Source of the DNA: Topomyia yanbarensis | Taxonomy: Eukaryota; Arthropoda; Insecta; Diptera; Culicidae | DNA length: 64,000 nucleotides | NCBI RefSeq assembly: GCF_030247195.1 | Contig: NC_080672.1 | Span: forward strand, 368,334,271-368,398,270 | Direction of reading: 5' to 3' | Shown here: piece after piece, positions 34,131 through 45,857 of the stretch | How positions within the stretch are numbered: the first letter of the stretch is position 1 | How the letters are laid out: each line of letters starts with the position of its first letter | Notes under the pieces: generated by a model | Databases searched by the model: none | What the model saw: the letters and a program-made list of their open reading frames with translations, nothing else | Told to the model about the DNA's origin: nothing | Made by a program: the position numbers and the translations under genes

Positions 34131-36394
34131 TTTTGAAATTCAAGATGCAGTGAAGGCCCGATTTTATCAGCCCCAAATTTTGTCTACTCCCGGTTTTATC
34201 AGCGCTTTGACCCGATTGTCAGCCTTATACAGTGTTGGGTAAAACATGTGTAACAAATACCGAACTTTATTAGATCGCGTCAGTAAACTTAATCGTTCTT
34301 GAACCGAACCGAAGCAAAGTAAGGCTGCACAATTGGTGGTTCAGAGTTCTAATTTGATTCCATATCGTTATATGGGCAAAAAATTCGATAACGACGGCAC
34401 ACTGAAAAAAACTATGCGAAGTGCATTTTTTCTTTGGACAAAACAAGTGTAACTTTTCCTTTCCGCTAGGTTTTTTTTGTGAAATAGTACAAAAACATAC
34501 GGAAAAGATTATGTTTCACAACAAAACTGTTAAACAAATGTTATTCTGCCATCATGATGCTAATAACACATACAATTCCTTGAAAACTACAAATAGTTAT
34601 AATATTAATTATAATTATAGTTATGATATTAAAGTACATGTTTGCACATGTTTCACCCAACACTGTATAGAAAAAATTATGAGCTCTAAGAGCCTAACTA
34701 GATTAAATTCAAGTAAACCCCTTTCTGAATCTTTCTTTTCTTGTTTTAAAGATGCAAAATATGCAAAAATAAAAAGGATCATTTTTTTTAAATTTTGCAC
34801 TGGAATACCTCCTTTAGAGAAATTTATACCAAATAATCAGAATAGGTTATAGAGGCTGCATCTTGGAACTACTGAAGAATATTTCAACATCTTTGGTTAA
34901 TTAAAAGGATAGAAAAAATGTGTCCCAATTTGTCCAATACAGGTAATTTTCGATATCGGGGTATGTTACCCTCGATATAGCGTCACTCGATATAACGTAC
35001 TTATTTTTTAATTTATTTTTCAGGTCCCAAATTCTCATCAATTACGCATGTATTCCATATTTTTAAAATTCAATATGTTACACACAATCTTAAAATGTAT
35101 TAATTAGACTTCTAATGAGCATGTTCGCAATTGGTTACTTCAGTGAAAGCTAAAAGAGTGATTTTTTCCAATTTGATTTGCGTATGATCGTAATTTATTA
35201 AAACCAACCACGTATCTCAATAAATAATACAAGATCAGTAAGTTCTAACTGAAAACTCAAATGAATAATATCAGATACAATCGCTTCCTGAATCTCCCGA
35301 ATTCGGTTCTTCGGACTACAGAATCTTTTTATCATTCTCAACATTTGGGTCATCAAGTTACTTCAACCACATGATCTAAATCATATTGAAAGTAATGCGG
35401 ACACATTTAACTCCGATTTCGGATATTCCTGAATTCAGTTCGCTGGACTCATGATTGTTTTGTCTGTTTTGCATTGATTTTGCCATCATGTGACGCATGA
35501 AATGACGTACCCTAGGAATCCAGTGATTTTTATCAAAATTTTACTGCTGGTTTTTGAAACTCCTGAATCTGTTTACTAGAATCGAAAAGTGTTTTCGAAT
35601 CCTATTATGTGTCACATCAAATTAATAAGAGTGAGAGATCATAATTTTAGTTACTGTGTACGTTTTACGACCGGTTTGGGGTATTTAGGAAACCGGTTAG
35701 CGGTCTGAAATATGTTTTCAAAATTTCTTGAATCGTGGATACAAGTGGATCTTTATAGTCCATTATAATGATATAAGTTCATGTATTGATTTTCTTTTGA
35801 TGAGGGGCAAGCGGTGGGAATATTAAGAAACACTTTACAAACCCAGACATAATAGTAATGACTAATGATTTAATTATTAGGAAATGAGTCAAAATAAGAA
35901 AATTTTCAATAAAGTTAATTCTTATAACTGGGGATGGGCGTAGCGTAGTTGGTAGATCGATTGCCTTGTAAGCAGCGCACCTGGGTTCGACTCCAGACTC
36001 CGCACATAGGGTTAGAAATTTCTCATATGAGATTTTTCAGACCCGAAGAAGCGAATGACCTTAAGGTTGAAATCTCTATAATCGAAATAAAAAAATTATT
36101 GTAAGTAAGAAAAGTAATTGTGACATCTTTTTCATGGAACCACTATAATATTCTTAAGAGAAAAGTTGTTTCACACTGCTAGGTGGGTAAGATTTTCAAA
36201 ATTAGTTACTCGTTATCAAAATTCTACAAAATAAAGTGCCATAGATAACAATTCTGTGAGAATTTTGCATGCTTCGATATAACGTACAATTTTTAAACCG
36301 AGATGTATATCGAAGTTTAACTGTGTCCCCATTTCGTCGGTCTAAAATAAACACAGCGGCTGATAAAACAAGTATTCGCTGTAGTGACTCTTAA
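34131..36394. other. Foldback spacer, mostly unassigned
   Basis: The sequence between the two arrays starts and ends near inverted GATTTTATCAGCC / GGCTGATAAAAC words (34158; 36356), so it may be an insertion. CGATATAACGTAC occurs near both 34990 and 36274 in partly inverted context, hinting at a decayed Tc1/pogo-type element. The 143-codon frame at 34421-34852 is Asn/Lys/Phe/Ser-rich with no known domain. A SINE lies inside. Confidence 0.45.
35931..36097 (+). mobile_element. tRNA-derived SINE (Feilai-like)
   Basis: A tRNA-like head with A box TAGCGTAGTTGGTAG (about 35940-35954) and B box GGGTTCGACTCC (about 35984), then CCGCACATAGGGTTAGAAAT, a GCGAATGACCTTAAGGTTGA block and an AATCGAAATAAAAAAA tail. 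This layout matches the Feilai family of culicine mosquitoes as I remember it. RNA polymerase III transcription from internal boxes is expected for the family. Confidence 0.8.
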
Positions 36395-37104
36395 TGCTCA
36401 ACATTTTTGGAATGGAGTCGATGAGTGTACGACTGAAATTGCTGTCTGACGCCATTTTGAAATTCAAGATTGCGGCTTTGCTTAAATCATATTCTTTCTT
36501 TATTTGTAATAAACCTAAGCTGTTTTAATCCTGCTCTAGTTCCTTGCCTAATTATTTCTTATTACTTTATTCTTAAGTTTTTTATTCAAAAGATATTGTT
36601 TTAGAGTTGTAGACCATTTTTCTTAACCGGAAGTCGCCATCTTGAATTTCTAAACGACACCAAACATCGATTTCCGTCGTGTACTCACCAGCCCCATTCC
36701 AAAAATACCCATATTGATGGGGTTATAGAGGATTTTGAGTAACCGGAAGTCGCCATCTTGAATTTCAAAACGACACTAAACATCGATATCCGTCGTGTAC
36801 TCATCAAACGCATTCCAAAAATACCCATATTGATGGGGTTGTTGACGATTTTACGTAACCGGAAGTCGCCACCTTGAATTTCAAAACGACACCAAACATC
36901 GATTTCCGTCGTGTACTCATCAACCTCATTCCAAAAATACCCATATTGATGGGATTATAGAGGATTTTGCGTAACCGGAAGTCGCCATCTTGAATTTCAA
37001 AACGACACCAAACATCGATTTCCGTCGTGTACTCATCAACCCCATTCCAAAAATACCCATATTGATGGGGTTGTTGACGATTTTACGTAACCGGAAGTCG
37101 CCAC
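36395..37104 (-). repeat. 116-bp-unit array, right arm, first part
   Basis: CCGGAAGTCGCCATCTTG units at about 36629, 36742, 36860, 36976 and 37092, inverted relative to the left array. A diverged forward-orientation unit is at about 36400-36475. The array is broken at 37104 by the hAT element and resumes at 40515. Confidence 0.9.
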
Positions 37105-40100
37105 TAGACCTGTGCGCCGCCGCGCCACGCCGCCGCCGCCGGTAATTTTTAACGCACGCCGACGCCGAACGGTAGATCGGCGGCGTGCCGCCGATGCATT
37201 TTTCCCGCGCCAAAAATTCGCGAACTCTAAAATTGTTGACTCATGATTTTATCCACAAATCTAGGAACATTGTCTATGGACCGAATATACGACGTTAACT
37301 GATTCATGATTAATCACATCTTGATCATTATTTGGTATTAGTGGTCGTCAATTGGATTACAAAATTAAAATAATCTTGATCTTTTCTCGAAAACCATTAC
37401 ACGACACTCGTTATATAATTCAAAGATCCTTCGTCAACTGGTTATGATTGTGAGCATATAAGTTTCAATTCACCATTCGTGTGCGTGAAATGGTTCACAA
37501 ATTAAAAAAAAACTTCCACTTTCAAGATATATGTGCCTGAAATATACCATTATGTGCCTGATCCTAATCTTTGCACGTAATCAATTTCACTGGAACGCAG
37601 TGTATTATTCATTGATTTTTTAACCGATTCTTAATTCCTAATATGCTACACACGATTCACCAGTCGAGCTGTTCAAGATGTACTTCATGAAGTAATTAAT
37701 TTTCCACATAATCTTATTATACTTACGTAAACAATTACAAGGAACTCAGACTATTATTCATTTCTATGTGAGCTATTGTGTACAACTGCTAGCAACCAGT
37801 CTCATAGGCACGAGCATTAGATACAAAGACATTACTAGGACCTGTAACCCTGTTATTCCTTTGTTAAAATTCAGAGAAATGTTCGGATTTAAATGAAACT
37901 GCGCTGAGCAAAATACATTTCCTAGCCACAATTAATGTCCGTGAAAAAATTTAGAAAACTATAAAACACGTGACTCTGTGTAAAAAATCCAACGGTAAGC
38001 TCAAGACTAAAATATCACGATAACACGACGAGAATTTACGAAAATCGTTGCACGTCGTTCAATTCTTGACTGTTTTAGTCAATAAAGTTAATACAAATCA
38101 ATGTTTCTTCGAGTTATGAATTAGAATCATAAAAATATTAAACATATTCAGACACAACCACCTACTAAACATTTGAGTATAATGTCATCTTTTTTTGCGT
38201 GAACTAGTTTTATGAAAACACAAAAATTATTTTAAATACGAGGTTTATTTATAAAAAAAAGAGGGTAAGATTTCTAGTCTCATAAATTATTCATCGTGTG
38301 ATCTAGCCCCACTCAAGAAAGATTTTCAGTGTCAGTTGCACCAGCCCGGTATCACAGACAAATAAGACATAACACAAGATGAATTTTCATCACTCGTAGA
38401 AAAAAAACGGATGATTTCAATTACAAATCGGTGGCGTTAGTGAAGAGATTTTGACACAGAGCTAAATGCGTTACTTAGTTTCCGCACCCACCCGAAAACG
38501 TTACGGTCTTTTTAATCTCATGCAAACCAAAACAAACAATATGGGCCGGAAATGTGAAATTCATTCTTGTCGAAGTGCCCACCCATTTCTTAAGTTACAA
38601 CACGATGCCGACCGGTCAGTAAACACGTAACAGGATGTTAGTAATTTAATTGGTTCGGTGTATCGAATGTATGCAATGGATTAAAATTTGTTGGTCCCCG
38701 GAACTGCTGGAGAAATTGGCGGGGTGCAGGTGCTACGAAAACTAGAGATACGCTCAGACCATTTTCAGTCAGACTTGTTTAGTGATCAGTTAACCTAACA
38801 AGAGCTAACACGTCAAGTCGTGGAATGATTATGATTGATAGTAACTGTATGTTAAGGTTTCGTCAGGATGTAGATCTGTATGATTCCAGCACATCGAGCA
38901 TACTTTGCACTCAAGATAGAAGCAGATCGTACGTTGTAAGAAAATGTAGTGCCAGGGAATCGTATTCCTTATCATCGTGGCGATTTTGTACTTACAAGAA
39001 GTAAAAGTAAACACCAGCCTGGAAAATGAAGTAATGTGTCTACCTTGAAAGGTGTCCTTACACGATCATTAAAAGTGACATTTCTGCGCAGTAATGCCAA
39101 TAATAACGCCTCGTGTTAGGGTACCTGATATCAGCGGGATTCTAAAAGAGCGACGGTAAACAACCCAGGGACAACTTGACAGATAGTGTTTGTTTCATAT
39201 ATGCACCACCGATTTGATGGTGGCGCTAGTATGCCTTCTCTGTATGAGTACCACGAACAACGAAACGAAAAAGTTTCAAGAGAAAAGCGTGTTTCGTTAC
39301 GTGTGTTATGAACGCCGTCAATGCGGCTAGAATATCATTTAGAAAAAGCTTATTCCAAAATGTGAATAAAGAAAACTATTATTAGAGAATAAATTTATCC
39401 CTAACTGAAAACCGTCAGCAAAGTTACATAAATCTTATTATATATTTAGCTGGAAGTCGTTGTTTTTAACAACCGGCTCTCTTCCTTCCTAAACATGTTT
39501 TGGTTTTCTTGTTGTGTGAAGTTTGAAATCGTTAAATCATTGGTGCTTTTTATCTCGAATGAATGTATGTAAATGTAAATGAAAAACATTTTGGCCAATG
39601 AAAGTACATCACCACCAAGCTTAACAATTCGTTTTGAATAGAATTTGTGTTTTTATCAGAATTCTAGCAGCAAAAAGAAATGGTAGAAATGCTTAATCAT
39701 TTTCCACAGATATGGAAAATAATAAATGGGATGCGCCTTTTTCAAATTTTGCTCCATTCTAGCCGCCATGATTTCACCAAATCACCCCAAAATTTGCTTA
39801 TGAATTCAATATATGAGAGCTGTCAATTATCCCCGGGCTTACGGTAAAGATGACCAAATAGAAACAAAAAACAATGAAACGACAACAACAATTAATTTCC
39901 TGAAACAAAACAAAAACTGTTTTACCGTTGCTTAATTTCCCAAATATAGAACAATAAATAATTATTATGGGTCATTGAAATACAGTCGTTACTCTGCATT
40001 CTTTCAATTTGTCCATGGTAATCATTATTTCATGCGAAGTCGTAGTATGCGACATCTACAATTTTTCTATTTCGTTCTTCAAATTTTACTGTAAACTGTG

Positions 40101-40514
40101 AAAATAGTCCCACCTTTCATTTATTATCTTGCATTTGGCAAGCAGGGTGGGCACTATTGGAGCTTCAGTTGAAAAAAAATTGATATGGTTGCGAGAATTA
40201 CATTTTGTGCAATGTGTTCAACAGATGTCGCTAGTACATCGTGGGCGATGATTTTTTTAGATTTTCTTTAAGCTGCAACGTGTGTTTGTATGTGCTGTGA
40301 AGTCTGTTACAACATAAACCGAAAATTTGGGAAAGGAATTGTACTGTCAAGAATTTTTTTCAGTTACATAGGCGTCAATATTCGTCACGCCGACACACGC
40401 CGGCGCGCCGCCGCCGATAGGGTCCAACGGCGTGACGCCGCCAACGCCGCCGCCGCCGGTCAAAAATGACGCTTACGCCGCCGCCGATTAAAAATGCATC
40501 GGCGCACACCTCTA
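37105..40514. mobile_element. hAT-type nonautonomous element (3410 bp, 8-bp TSD)
   Basis: Flanked by GTCGCCAC at 37097-37104 and 40515-40522, which is a single copy in intact array units. Ends are TAGACCTGTGCGCCG and, inverted, TAGAGGTGTGCGCCG. An 8-bp TSD with TAG-starting termini fits hAT. About 110-130 bp at each end is very GC-rich, built of GCCGCCGCC and GGCGGCG words; the interior is AT-rich with no transposase frame. Confidence 0.85.
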
Positions 40515-40880
40515 GTCGCCACCTTCAATTTCAAAACGACACCAAACTTCGATTTCCGTCGTGTACTCATCAACCCCATTCCAAAAATACCCATATTGAT
40601 GGGATTATAGAGGATTTTGCGTAACCGGAAGTCGCCATCTTGAATTTCAAAACGACACCAAACTTTGATTTCCGTCGTGTGCTCATCAACCGCATTCCAA
40701 AAATACCCATATTAATGGGGTTGTTGACGATTTTACACAACCGGAAGTCGCCATCTTAAATTTCAAAACGACACCAAACGTCGATTTCCGTTGTGTACTC
40801 ATCAACCCCATTCCAAAAATATTCATATTAATAGGATTGTTGGCGATTTTGCGTAACTGGAAGTCGCCATCTTGAATTTG
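40515..40880 (-). repeat. 116-bp-unit array, right arm, second part
   Basis: Three further inverted units (near 40515, 40625, 40741) and the junction to the unique arm near 40860. Confidence 0.9.
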
Positions 40881-41452
40881 AAAATGGCGGTAAACATCTA
40901 TTTCCCTTCTCTTTTCGTCATCCATTGTACACACATCTCATTCTATAATAAAATTCCATCATTATGAGAATCAGATCTATATCAGATGCTCAAAAATAGT
41001 ATCTTATAACATCGCTCATCTTTCTATCACTGAGCCATACATTTACAACTCATCTACTGATGGCACGACAAGCGATGTGTGAGCGATGTATTAATTCTAT
41101 CCCTCTATGATCGTTATTTTCTATCGCTCAGTGATGGGCGGGAAGTCCATCAGTAAGTGAGCCTCATTTTAGGGTTGAAGGAATCAGTCGATTATATCTA
41201 CTCTTGGAGCTGATCGAAATCGGAAAACGAGCCTCAGTATTGATTTTTTGCCACCCTTGGTCGTAAATATTCCAAACAAGAATATTTTTAACTTTTTGCA
41301 AACTAGGTAATTCATTACGCCACATCGCTTTTATTCGTGTGCTGTCCGACATCACTCCGCTCCGTCGGACTTGAACTAATTGAAACCACTAAGTTTGAGT
41401 AAACCGGGCGACGAGTGAATCAATGCTTTGCGGGTCAGCGGCCACCTCGTTA

Positions 41453-41783
41453 CAACATTTTATCAAATTGTGCATAAAATAACATATACAATATAATACT
41501 TAGTGATACCATAGTTACCACATTTGCATTTCGGCTATCGTTTCTATATTATTCCTAGCAAGCCATGAAAAGTTCACTAGAAGAAAATTATTTTCGTCTC
41601 ACGTTCAAAACGAAATAGATCGTATAACATTCTTCACAATGGAAGCCTCACCGTAAATTTTGAAAAGTTCCAGAGGAGGCGATATTCTTTACCGGAAAAG
41701 CTTTTTGTACTGTTTAAATAAGCACGTAAGTTAAATACGACTTTTTAAATGTCCAAAAGTGTTAAAAATGTTTCGTTACTTAG
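41453..41783. other. MULE internal sequence upstream of the transposase
   Basis: AT-rich, no separate gene; presumably the element's promoter or leader. Confidence 0.4.
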
Positions 41784-43526
41784 ATGGACGATGCTTTCTA
41801 TTGGGATTGTCGGAACCGAAACAGACGAAATAAAGAACGCAGTAGCTGCACGGCAAGAGTTGTAACGAAGAAACGTGGAACGGCACATGTTGGTCTTGTC
41901 CAAAATTTTTCCTACTTGGGAATTTTGCATAATTCCAGGCGTTTGGTACTTGTACCAAAAGACAGTTTCGGTTCATATTCCTCGTCGGCAAACAGAACCT
42001 CTGTGCTTACTATCGAGACATCACTCGGTATAAGCTAGTGGTTTAGTGTTCACGCAAGACGTGTGACTTTGTGGAATTTAGTGTCTAACTAGTGCTAATT
42101 TGGGTACTAGTTCAGATACATAGTCTAACTGAACACCCAGATGGTGCTAGTTACTGACGAGGAGAATCCGAAACACTAAAACAAAAAAAAAACATACTTT
42201 ATGTAAGGTATGTGCCCTCATGCACAAAAAAATTGGTCTTGTCCAAAATTTTTCCCACTTGGGAATTTTGCAAACATGTTGTCATGACAACCGGATCAGA
42301 TCATTTTCATGCACTGGATCCAATAGAAGTGGAGGCGATTAGACTGCGAATGTCAATAAAGCGCCATGCGGCAAGCGATAGTGGCCCACCAGTGAGAATT
42401 GTTAGAACTGCCGCAATTGGGTTATCAAACGAAGTCCAACTGCAGGTTTCTTCGAACGCTCAGAGGAAGCTTGTGCAACGAGCGCGGTCAAAAGTGTCTC
42501 GAAGTGCTAATGACGAGAACTCGGGAGATTTGATAATACCTGAAGAGTATCAGCGGACCGTCGACGGAGATCAATTTTTCAGGGGGAAAGTCAGTATCGA
42601 AGAGGGCCATGCCATATTATTCGCATCAACCGAAGACATAAAAAGACTGCATCAAGCTCGATACTGGATCGCAGATGCAACGTTTGATACTGTCCCCGGG
42701 GATTATAGACAACTATTCTCAATTCAATTCAAGTATTGCACCAGTACACACGCATGCCATTCCAGCAGTTTACGTGTTGATGACCAATAAGACGGAGGAA
42801 CTTTACAAAAAAGTTCTCGAAAAGCTAACAGCAGTTGCATCTGAGATAGACATTGAGTTAGCTCCAGAAATGATCCTGACAGACTTCGAGAAGGGCATGA
42901 TCAATGCTTTTCATCACGAATATTCTGATGCTTCGTAAATTGAATGCTTTTTCCACTATAGCCAGAATATTTGGAAACACATCCAAAAGCTTGGTCTGGT
43001 TCCAGTGATTTCGACAAACAAAAATGCAGCACTTTGGTTTAAAAAGTTGCGTGCTTTGTCTTTTTTACCATCAGAAGCTATTTCTCGAGCCTTTTCTCTC
43101 ATCCAGCAGACAGCTCCGACAGATATGGCTCCGCTAATAAAGTATGTAGAAGAAACATACGTTCTAGGCCGCAAAAAACAAGGAAGATCTGGAAAACGAA
43201 ACCCACCACTTTTTCCACCCCAATTGTGGTCCATTTATGAAAACACAAAAAATGGACTTCCGAGGACAACGAATAATGTTGAATCTTGGCATAACCGCTG
43301 GACCCCATTGGTAGGAGGACGACGTGTTAGCAGTATTCGAATTATAAAGGAGATGCAGTTGGAACAAAAAGCTGCAGCAGGTCGCGCTGTTACTTTTCTG
43401 GCTGGAGGCGGTGGTATAATAAAAAAGCACGTTGAACTGAAGAACCAAAAATTGAAGAAAATTGTACTCAACTACCATGAATATGAATTAATGGATTACA
43501 TCAATGCTATCTCAAATACAATTTAA
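41784..43526 (+). pseudogene. MULE transposase with FLYWCH-type finger, broken
   Basis: Transposase of the Mutator-like element. A FLYWCH-like N-terminal finger is seen at about 41796-41885 (FYWDCRNR ... CTARVVTKK). The gene is interrupted at 41930-42232 by a 0.3-kb hAT relic. After it come DHFHALDPIEVEA and the catalytic core: IADATFDTVP (first Asp, 42668 on), then VYVLMTNKTEELYK, ILTDFEKGMINAF (second Asp), CFFHYSQNIW (C-H motif) and ALSFLPSEA, followed by the C-terminal NNVESWHNRW. The stop is at 43526. Breaks: frame change across the insertion, a +1 shift near 42730, and an in-frame TAA at 42936-42938. The family acts by DDE chemistry. It is the likely source of the surrounding GGTCATTTCGCCGAA ends. 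Confidence 0.8.
41933..42232 (-). mobile_element. hAT relic (copy C) inserted in the MULE transposase
   Basis: Copy C of the hAT terminal repeat (about 42045-42200) is joined to an inverted 60-bp piece of the hAT transposase 3' end (41933-42000, matching 20310-20365). The insert is flanked by a 40-bp direct repeat, TTGGTCTTGTCCAAAATTTT and onward, at 41890-41929 and 42233-42272 (one mismatch). Confidence 0.7.
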
Positions 43527-44070
43527 ATTGTATATTCATTAAAAAGATTGTGCAAAATATTATCTCAATATAATATATTGAATCTACGAATTCTCAAATT
43601 TCAAATTACTTCTATTAATTTTTTGTTCTTTTTTTGATATTTTTTTTAATTTCTATTTATGTTGTTTGGTATACAGTTACCAGCGAACTGGTTGGACCAC
43701 TACATCACGCCACTACTAACAAATTCGATTTTTTTATTTGGGACGATCGATAGTTGTCAAAAACTAACCAAGGAAAATGGTATTAGTGTAGCATGGCATT
43801 GAAAACATGTTTGATCATTGTCTTTAATTTTTAAAGGCCGATTGATATGCTGTTTTAACAACAGCAGAATCCAACTAGCGTAGTAGTTCTTTGAAATTGT
43901 TATGCCAAGTATGTATATTTTTACTATATGCCTTGTTCATTGTTCAAAATTTGCGTATTGAGTCAATATTTGATCGACTCATATTGTTTTTTGGGTCAAA
44001 AGATTGAATTTACCTTTTATCTATAACCATTGAAATTGTTTTTGGTAAAATATCAGTCAATTAAAATTTA
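43527..44070. other. MULE 3' internal sequence
   Basis: AT-rich, between the transposase stop and the right terminal array; no gene. Confidence 0.5.
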
Positions 44071-44179
44071 AATCGGCGAAATGACCTTCGGCGAAATGAC
44101 CTTCGGCGAAACGACCTATTAGGCGAAATGACCTTCGGCGAAATGACCTTCGGCGAAATGGCTTTCGGCGAAATGACCC
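44071..44179 (-). repeat. Right terminal array of GGTCATTTCGCCGAA
   Basis: Six to seven inverted units. The GEM-TF-GEM-type open frame across it on plus is an artefact of the repeat. Confidence 0.95.
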
Positions 44180-44185
44180 AGACCC

Positions 44186-45410
44186 AAAACGTAATTGGAA
44201 CCAGGAGCACTGAGAAGGGAGAGATGCTGTTCGAGCTGAAGAAAGATCCATTGATCAAGAGCTCGACCTATCGGAAACTCGTGGCAGAAACGGTGGGAGA
44301 AAAAGCGAGCGTGAGAGCTTCAGTTCAAAAAGCAGTGGTCTAATGCATGAATCTGGACGAGAACACAACGAAGGACGAAGAGAGGAGCGCGCTGATAGAG
44401 TAATATTGGCCTATTTCCGCCTCGACGCCAGACGCCGACGCCAGAGAGACTTCATTTTATGGACCAGATATCGACCCATCAACTCATGGACTAGAGTCCA
44501 ACGGCTTCTCTTCCCTTCCGAAGGACACAGATTTTTTTTCACCACAGGAAAATCTCTACGACCTCGGCTAAGATAGAACACAGACCATCTAGGATGAGTG
44601 GCGCTGTAGTGGACACGTCAATCAGGTTGAGGAAGGTCGATGTGCTCGTTACAATTGATCCCTAAAGCCACAAAACAAACGGAGAGGTGTTTCAGGTGCC
44701 TGGGGAGAACAAAATCGGAGGCAATCGAAGACAAGTGTAAGGTAACATTTCGAGTGGCTAGAGATGCTTTTAAACGCGAGGTAGGGCTTAGTAAGTTCAC
44801 CTGCTACAAGGAGCTGTGCAGAGACGCTAACCCCTGGGGTAACATTTACCGTGTCGTGATGGCTAAGATCAAGGGTCTAACGACGGTAGTTGAAATGTGC
44901 GATGATAAATTGAAAATTATCGTGGAAGGTCTTTTCCCGAAGCACAATGCAACCGCGGTTATATACCGTGTATATACCGTACGTTGATGCAAACGGTGGA
45001 AACGCTGGCGACAATCAAGGCTTGAAGGATGAGCTCCTTATAGTGGTGAAAGGGCTGAAAACGAGGAAAGATCTCTGTCCGGACGGTATCCCCAACGTTG
45101 CCCAGAACAGAACGATCCTGGCGTTTCCGGACATGTTCAGGATAGTCCTACAGAAATGCCTGGATGACGGCTTCTTGCCGGATAGATGGAAAATCCTGAT
45201 GCTGGTGTTGCTGCAGAAAATAGAGAAACCACCAGAAGATCCAGCATCGTATCGGTCTATATGCCTGCTGGATACTTTTGGTAAACTTCTGGAAAGGGTC
45301 ATCCTCAACAGGCTAACGAACTACGCTGAAAGTGAGAACGGACTATCACAGATGCAGTTTGTATGTATTCCGGAAAGGGATTGTAACAACAAAAAATGTA
45401 TGGTTAGTTG
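44186..45410 (+). pseudogene. R1-like LINE, ORF1 remainder and start of reverse transcriptase
   Basis: It resumes the ORF1 cut at 31854 (80 bp duplicated), continuing with STYRKLVAETVGEKASVRAS and, after stops, a zinc-knuckle piece RCFRCLG (about 44690). From about 44760 come ORF2 pieces: FKREVGLSKFTCYKELCRDA and PWGNIYRVVMAKIKG, then a reverse-transcriptase block: LCPDGIPN, LPDRWKILMLVLLQK, SYRSICLLDTFGKLLERVIL. R1-clade LINEs usually have this order. The ORF1/ORF2 junction is deleted, several stops occur, and the sequence ends near 45410 before the catalytic YADD box. Confidence 0.75.
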
Positions 45411-45857
45411 ATTAAATCGAATTATTACCGTACTTCAATGATTTTATAAAATTGCTTTCTAATAATTCAACTTTTTCATTAAGAGTGCTCACCGCTGAGT
45501 ATGATGATAAGTATACATTTCTCGAATAAGATTATGCCCAAAATAATGAAAAAAGCTATTAAATAAACATTTACACTGGGTAAATATAAATGATGGCCGT
45601 TGGAAATAGAAGATTAAGTGATACTAAATTTCATCTAGTTTCGAGAGAATTCATATTTTTTGGTGAGCACAATTTTGAATTTCGGTCACTCCGCAACAAA
45701 CCTACTACTCCTCGCGAGCTTGCTGGCAATGATATGAAGTGATTTGTGTTGATCTATTGTCAGTCCATTATTGATGGTACTATCCTTTCTTTGAATTTGC
45801 ATGTTCCAATAAGCACGATCGAAAGTAGTAGCTTTTATATATATACCTTCCCCACAG
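45411..45857. other. Gene-free stretch, possibly intron
   Basis: AT-rich, unassigned. It ends with a pyrimidine tract and CCCCACAG at 45850-45857. Confidence 0.4.

Larger units (their letters stand above)
32592..41452. mobile_element. Foldback element nested in the MULE
   Basis: Outer arms 32592-33155 and 40880-41452 are inverted copies (e.g. GAGCGATGTTATAAGATACT against its complement; CGAGGTGGCCGC at the outer edge). Inside them lie inverted arrays of a 116-bp unit. The right array is split by a 3.4-kb hAT element. Outer ends are approximate and the TSD is not identified. Confidence 0.75.
31855..44185. mobile_element. Mutator-like element (MULE) with tandem-repeat TIRs, 12.3 kb
   Basis: The ends are inverted arrays of GGTCATTTCGCCGAA (31861-31975; 44071-44179). 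The element carries a FLYWCH/MULE transposase near its right end and is inserted in an R1-like ORF1. It holds a large foldback insertion (32592-41452), so the original element would have been a few kb. It is flanked by an 80-bp direct duplication instead of the 8-11 bp usual for MULEs. Confidence 0.75.

Noticed and set aside
34421..34852. 143-codon plus-strand frame in the foldback spacer
   Set aside because: No domain, biased to Asn/Lys/Phe/Ser as expected from AT-rich DNA.
34941..36331. Tc1/pogo (Tigger-like) element with CAG..TTCGATAT ends
   Set aside because: The two ends match over only part of 20 bp and the right flank is TG, not TA; kept only as a hint.
41745..41991. Minus-strand frames of 61-71 codons
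   Set aside because: Antisense of the FLYWCH-like start of the MULE transposase and of the hAT relic.
44057..44343. GEM-TF-GEM and RRRSF repeat proteins
   Set aside because: Translation of the GGTCATTTCGCCGAA terminal array of the MULE.
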